Positions 61,264-64,000 of a stretch of 64,000 bases of DNA are shown here, piece by piece. The position numbers were made by a program, and so were the translations under genes. The DNA is from Paenibacillus sp. FSL H8-0079 (GTDB lineage: Bacteria; Bacillota; Bacilli; Paenibacillales; Paenibacillaceae). The notes under the pieces are model-generated. The model was not told the DNA's origin. It ran no database searches and saw nothing but the letters and a program-made list of their open reading frames with translations. The stretch is taken from positions 3,162,001-3,226,000 of the forward strand of contig NZ_CP150300.1 of assembly GCF_037991315.1 (NCBI RefSeq), written 5' to 3'. How positions within the stretch are numbered: the first letter of the stretch is position 1; every line of letters starts with the position of its first letter.

Positions 61264-61302
61264 CTAAAACGTTTAGTGAATCCGTTTACAAGTCCGATTA
61301 TA
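61264..61302 (-). promoter_or_regulatory. Promoter and cre-like operator of the sugar importer
   Basis: On the minus strand TATAAT (61297-61302) is followed by TTGTAAACGGATTCAC (61276-61291), which fits the cre consensus WTGNAANCGNWNNCWW in all but the last base, and by the palindrome CTAAA-ACG-TTTAG (61264-61276). It has the same layout as the GH2 promoter at 1369-1423: catabolite repression is likely. Confidence 0.7.
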
Positions 61303-61380
61303 GATTCTTTTGTCTCCCCGGTACATGTCTGTGCTTGAACGTTGATGTGTAAAATTCTGAACTTGAAATCGCTATCATTT

Positions 61381-61394
61381 CACGGAGTACCGTG
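61381..61394. promoter_or_regulatory. Short inverted repeat before the kinase gene
   Basis: CACGG-AGTA-CCGTG, flanked by CTATCA and GATAG, lies 60 bases before the kinase start in the divergent region. It may be an operator; nothing more can be said. Confidence 0.4.
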
Positions 61395-61456
61395 ATAGAG
61401 TAGACATGAATGTAAGGGATTTCACATCATGTCGGAACAGGAGGGGACCTCTGAGA

Positions 61457-63220
61457 ATGGCGAAGCTCATACATAAGGCAACTCAATTCAGTTTGCAGAC
61501 GAAGGTGTTTTTGACGTTTTTGGCTCTGCTTTTGTTCGTGTTGGGCTGTTTTATCGTGTATGTAAATGTGATTGTTATTCGCCCGCTCAAACTGAAAACG
61601 GAGCAGGATACGCTTGTGACTGCTATAAAGGTGAGAGAGCAGGTTGATCTATACGTAGAACAACAGAACCAAATGTCACAGCGAATATTGTCCAGCAAGA
61701 ATATTTTTGCAGCCATGGACAAGAGCTCCTCAGCTCATAGTAACTATGAAAGACTGAAGCAAATTAGGATCATCAAGGACATCATGTTTCAGGCGATCGG
61801 GCCCAGTATGAATATCATGGACATGTCCATCTATGACAAGCAAGGCGTTCTCCTGACGTCATATCTGGGTTCGGGCAATCCTCCGGCGATTTTGAACACG
61901 ATGATGGAGAGTAGCCAGATCGGGCGGGATTGGACGGAAAGCGGTTTTGTCTTGCTGCGCCAAGTTGATACCATCTCCTTTGTCCGGACGATCAATGATC
62001 AGAACGGTAAGGTGTACGGTTATCTTAGCATTCAGATGGAACAGGCCTATATACAGAATCTTACGGAAGGCATTACTGCTGGAGATGTCTATATTCTGAA
62101 TGAACAAGGGGAGCAAATGACAGGTTCGGATGCGGGGGTGACATTTGCCAATTGGTCGAAGCCTGCATCAGATGAGGGACTGGATATAGACAAAGACGAT
62201 AATTATATCACGCATTCCACATCACCCAGTACAGGTTGGATCACGTACATCATAACACCCAAAAAATCCGTGCTGGGCTCGATCCATTCGGTTCAGACGA
62301 TGTCCATCCTGCTGATTACGGCACTGATGCTGGTTTCGTTTGTGTATATCTTCCTGTCGACGCGTAACCTGCTGTTGCCTATCCGCAAGCTACGCAGCCA
62401 GATCTGGCGCATGAACTATAGCAATATGAATCTGAAAGTGGATGAAACGCCGAAGAATAATGATCTGTTATTGCTGAATGAAGCCTTTCAGGATCTGATG
62501 GAGCGGCTGCAGCAATCCATTGATCGTGAAAAATCGGCATTTCATGAAGAAGTAAAAGCGCGTAATTCGGCGCTGCAAGCCCAGATTGCTCCTCATTTTA
62601 TTCATAACGTTCTATATCTGATCAGTATTGCTGCGCAAGAGGGGAAGACCAAAGTCGTATCGGATATGTGTAAACATCTCTCGGACAGTCTGCGTTATAT
62701 TGTCTCTTCACCATACGCACATGTGACCTTGGCTGAGGAGCTTCAACATACGAGACATTATTTGTCTCTTGTACAACAAAAGTACGAAGAGGATCTGGAG
62801 TGGGACATTTGTGCGGACGAGTTAGCTAACGAAATCCGGTTGCCACGGTTGGTCATTCAGCCGTTTGTGGAAAACTGCATCGAACATGCCTTTGCGAACA
62901 CCGCGCCGCCTTGGCGGATCCGGATTACCGTGAAGCAATATAACGGATTATGGGCGTTGGAGATCAAGGATAACGGGGAAGGCTTTCCTCCGGATAAGAT
63001 TCAGGAGATTTTAGCCAATATTCAGACATCGGGAACCGGAATGAACCAGACTGCCGATCGTGCCACAGCCCTTGGTAACATGGGGATTATCAACAGTGTC
63101 AATCGACTCAAACTAATGTATAACAACCGGCTCTTTATTAATATATTTAATAATCATATGGAAGAGGAACATGGAGCAACGATTCAGATCATCGGCTCAC
63201 TGACGAAGGATTTTTATTAG
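61457..63220 (+). CDS. YesM-type sensor histidine kinase
   Basis: A 587-residue membrane kinase. Membrane segments at about residues 15-40 and 275-297 flank an extracellular sensor domain. A HAMP segment follows (RNLLLPIRKLRSQIW), then the YesM-type kinase domain, whose phosphoacceptor is the histidine of APHFIHNVLYL (usually QPHFxYN). The N box is VENCIEHAF and the G box DNGEGFPPDKI. ATG 61457 is chosen because AGGAGGGG lies ten bases before it. A response regulator gene follows after 16 bases, and a sugar importer lies divergent. It probably reports an external sugar. Confidence 0.92.
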   Translation: MAKLIHKATQFSLQTKVFLTFLALLLFVLGCFIVYVNVIVIRPLKLKTEQDTLVTAIKVREQVDLYVEQQNQMSQRILSSKNIFAAMDKSSSAHSNYERLKQIRIIKDIMFQAIGPSMNIMDMSIYDKQGVLLTSYLGSGNPPAILNTMMESSQIGRDWTESGFVLLRQVDTISFVRTINDQNGKVYGYLSIQMEQAYIQNLTEGITAGDVYILNEQGEQMTGSDAGVTFANWSKPASDEGLDIDKDDNYITHSTSPSTGWITYIITPKKSVLGSIHSVQTMSILLITALMLVSFVYIFLSTRNLLLPIRKLRSQIWRMNYSNMNLKVDETPKNNDLLLLNEAFQDLMERLQQSIDREKSAFHEEVKARNSALQAQIAPHFIHNVLYLISIAAQEGKTKVVSDMCKHLSDSLRYIVSSPYAHVTLAEELQHTRHYLSLVQQKYEEDLEWDICADELANEIRLPRLVIQPFVENCIEHAFANTAPPWRIRITVKQYNGLWALEIKDNGEGFPPDKIQEILANIQTSGTGMNQTADRATALGNMGIINSVNRLKLMYNNRLFINIFNNHMEEEHGATIQIIGSLTKDFY

Positions 63221-63236
63221 CAAGGAGGCATAGGCG

Positions 63237-64000
63237 ATGTATAACGTTATGATCGTTGAGGATAGCAAACCGATATTACGTAATATTAAAATGCTCTTGG
63301 AAACACTCAACTTTCCGATTCGTGTAGCGGCTACGGCAACCAATGGAGAGGAAGCTTTGGCAGCGATCAAACAGGAACCGATTGATCTGCTGTTGACGGA
63401 TATTCGAATGCCGAAAATGGATGGCTTATCCCTGATAGAGCAAGCCAAGCTTGCCAACCCAGAGTTGAAGGTCATTCTGATTAGCGGTTATAGCGATTTT
63501 GAATACACAAGAAAAGCGTTGAACCTGAAAGTATTTGACTATTTGCTAAAACCTGTGGAGCGAGAGGCACTGGAAGAGGTCATGGGTCGGGTAATTGACC
63601 AACTGGATCAACAGATGTCCAAGGACCTGCTGGATTTACAGGAAATCATTCATCCCCAATGTGAAACTGTACTGAAACAATGGGAGGCGTTTCCGCCTTT
63701 ATTCAGCCAGATGATGATCATTATGAACAAACAGCCCTTCACCGCAGGACATGAACGATGGGTGCAGGTGGAGCTTGAGAGTATAATGCAGGATTTTTTT
63801 ACATCCCATGCATGTCGCGTATACACAAGTCAAACTCCATATCAATTTGTCGCTTTCGTCAACAAGAGTGCACTCGACTTGTACTCTTCCGTACATGAAT
63901 GTCTTGAATCGTTGCGTCGGCATCTGCTTGCACATGACTATGATGGGATAATTGGAGGACAATTGCTGTACGCTGAGTCTGGTAATCTGCCAGAACTCTA
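63237..64000 (+). CDS. YesN-type response regulator, 3' end outside window
   Basis: The frame opens at ATG 63237 behind AAGGAGG (63222-63228) and stays open to the window end, 254 codons. The receiver domain (about residues 1-120) has the acid pair in MIVEDSK, the phosphoacceptor aspartate in LLTDIRMPKMDG, a serine in LISGYSDFEY and the lysine in DYLLKPVE. This start, with ISGYSDFEYTRKALNLKVFD, is the pattern of YesN proteins, which carry an AraC-type DNA-binding domain at the C-terminus; that part lies beyond the window. It is paired with the YesM-like kinase and probably activates the divergent importer genes. Confidence 0.92.
   Translation, partial: MYNVMIVEDSKPILRNIKMLLETLNFPIRVAATATNGEEALAAIKQEPIDLLLTDIRMPKMDGLSLIEQAKLANPELKVILISGYSDFEYTRKALNLKVFDYLLKPVEREALEEVMGRVIDQLDQQMSKDLLDLQEIIHPQCETVLKQWEAFPPLFSQMMIIMNKQPFTAGHERWVQVELESIMQDFFTSHACRVYTSQTPYQFVAFVNKSALDLYSSVHECLESLRRHLLAHDYDGIIGGQLLYAESGNLPEL

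Noticed and set aside
1..64000. tRNA, rRNA, CRISPR array, prophage or insertion sequence
   Set aside because: No cloverleaf, repeat-spacer pattern, transposase, integrase or flanking inverted repeats were recognised by reading either strand.

Overview
The window looks like a chromosome segment of a Paenibacillus-type Firmicute. The signs are strong AGGAGG-type ribosome binding sites with many TTG and GTG starts, bacillithiol genes (yojF-bshB2), a HelD-type RNA polymerase helicase, YesM/YesN-type two-component genes next to sugar-binding lipoproteins, and a large load of intracellular plant-polysaccharide hydrolases. The genus is inferred from this style and from protein resemblance; the species cannot be fixed by reading alone. 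No tRNA, rRNA, CRISPR array, prophage or intact insertion sequence was seen.

Layout. 1-9.5 kb: the end of an AraC regulator, a short-chain dehydrogenase, a family 2 glycosidase with catabolite-repression-like sites, a LytTR/GHKL two-component pair, a secreted serine hydrolase and a methyltransferase. 9.6-13.4 kb: a lipoprotein, a dehydrogenase behind a MerR-type promoter, a relic of a chemotaxis receptor, murB and an unknown membrane-anchored protein. 13.7-28.9 kb: a nine-gene operon for pectin (rhamnogalacturonan-type) oligosaccharides. It encodes an ABC importer without its ATPase, a Gfo/Idh oxidoreductase, two GH105-type unsaturated-uronyl hydrolases (one with a long extra N-terminal domain), a membrane AraC regulator, an unassigned six-hairpin-type glycosidase and a GH95-like enzyme. 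28.9-31.7 kb: a frameshifted gene relic, a DUF817 membrane protein, a Fur-box-preceded heme oxygenase-like gene, and yojF-bshB2.

31.9-36.1 kb: a nosD-nosL-nosY-nosF-thioredoxin operon for copper handling, with no nosZ in the window and a possible leader peptide in front. 36.3-45 kb: metE with a palindromic operator candidate, an unknown PUA-like protein, a metallo-hydrolase, an acetyltransferase, an HxlR/transporter pair, uppP and a Fur-box-preceded siderophore-binding lipoprotein. 45-55.2 kb: a dense run of regulator plus oxidoreductase units (MarR with an NmrA-like protein and NamA; MerR with an alcohol dehydrogenase; HxlR with an NmrA-like protein; an aldo/keto reductase), which reads as an electrophile, aldehyde and quinone defence region. 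55.6-58 kb: helD. 58.2-64 kb: a second ATPase-less sugar ABC importer, divergent from a YesM-like kinase and a YesN-like response regulator that runs off the window.

The most interesting points are the pectin operon with its unassigned glycosidase and fused GH105 enzyme, the nosZ-less nos operon with a leader ORF, two far-apart genes sharing an AdhR-like 19-bp-spacer promoter, a near-identical operator candidate upstream of two oxidoreductase genes, and two gene relics in intergenic DNA.
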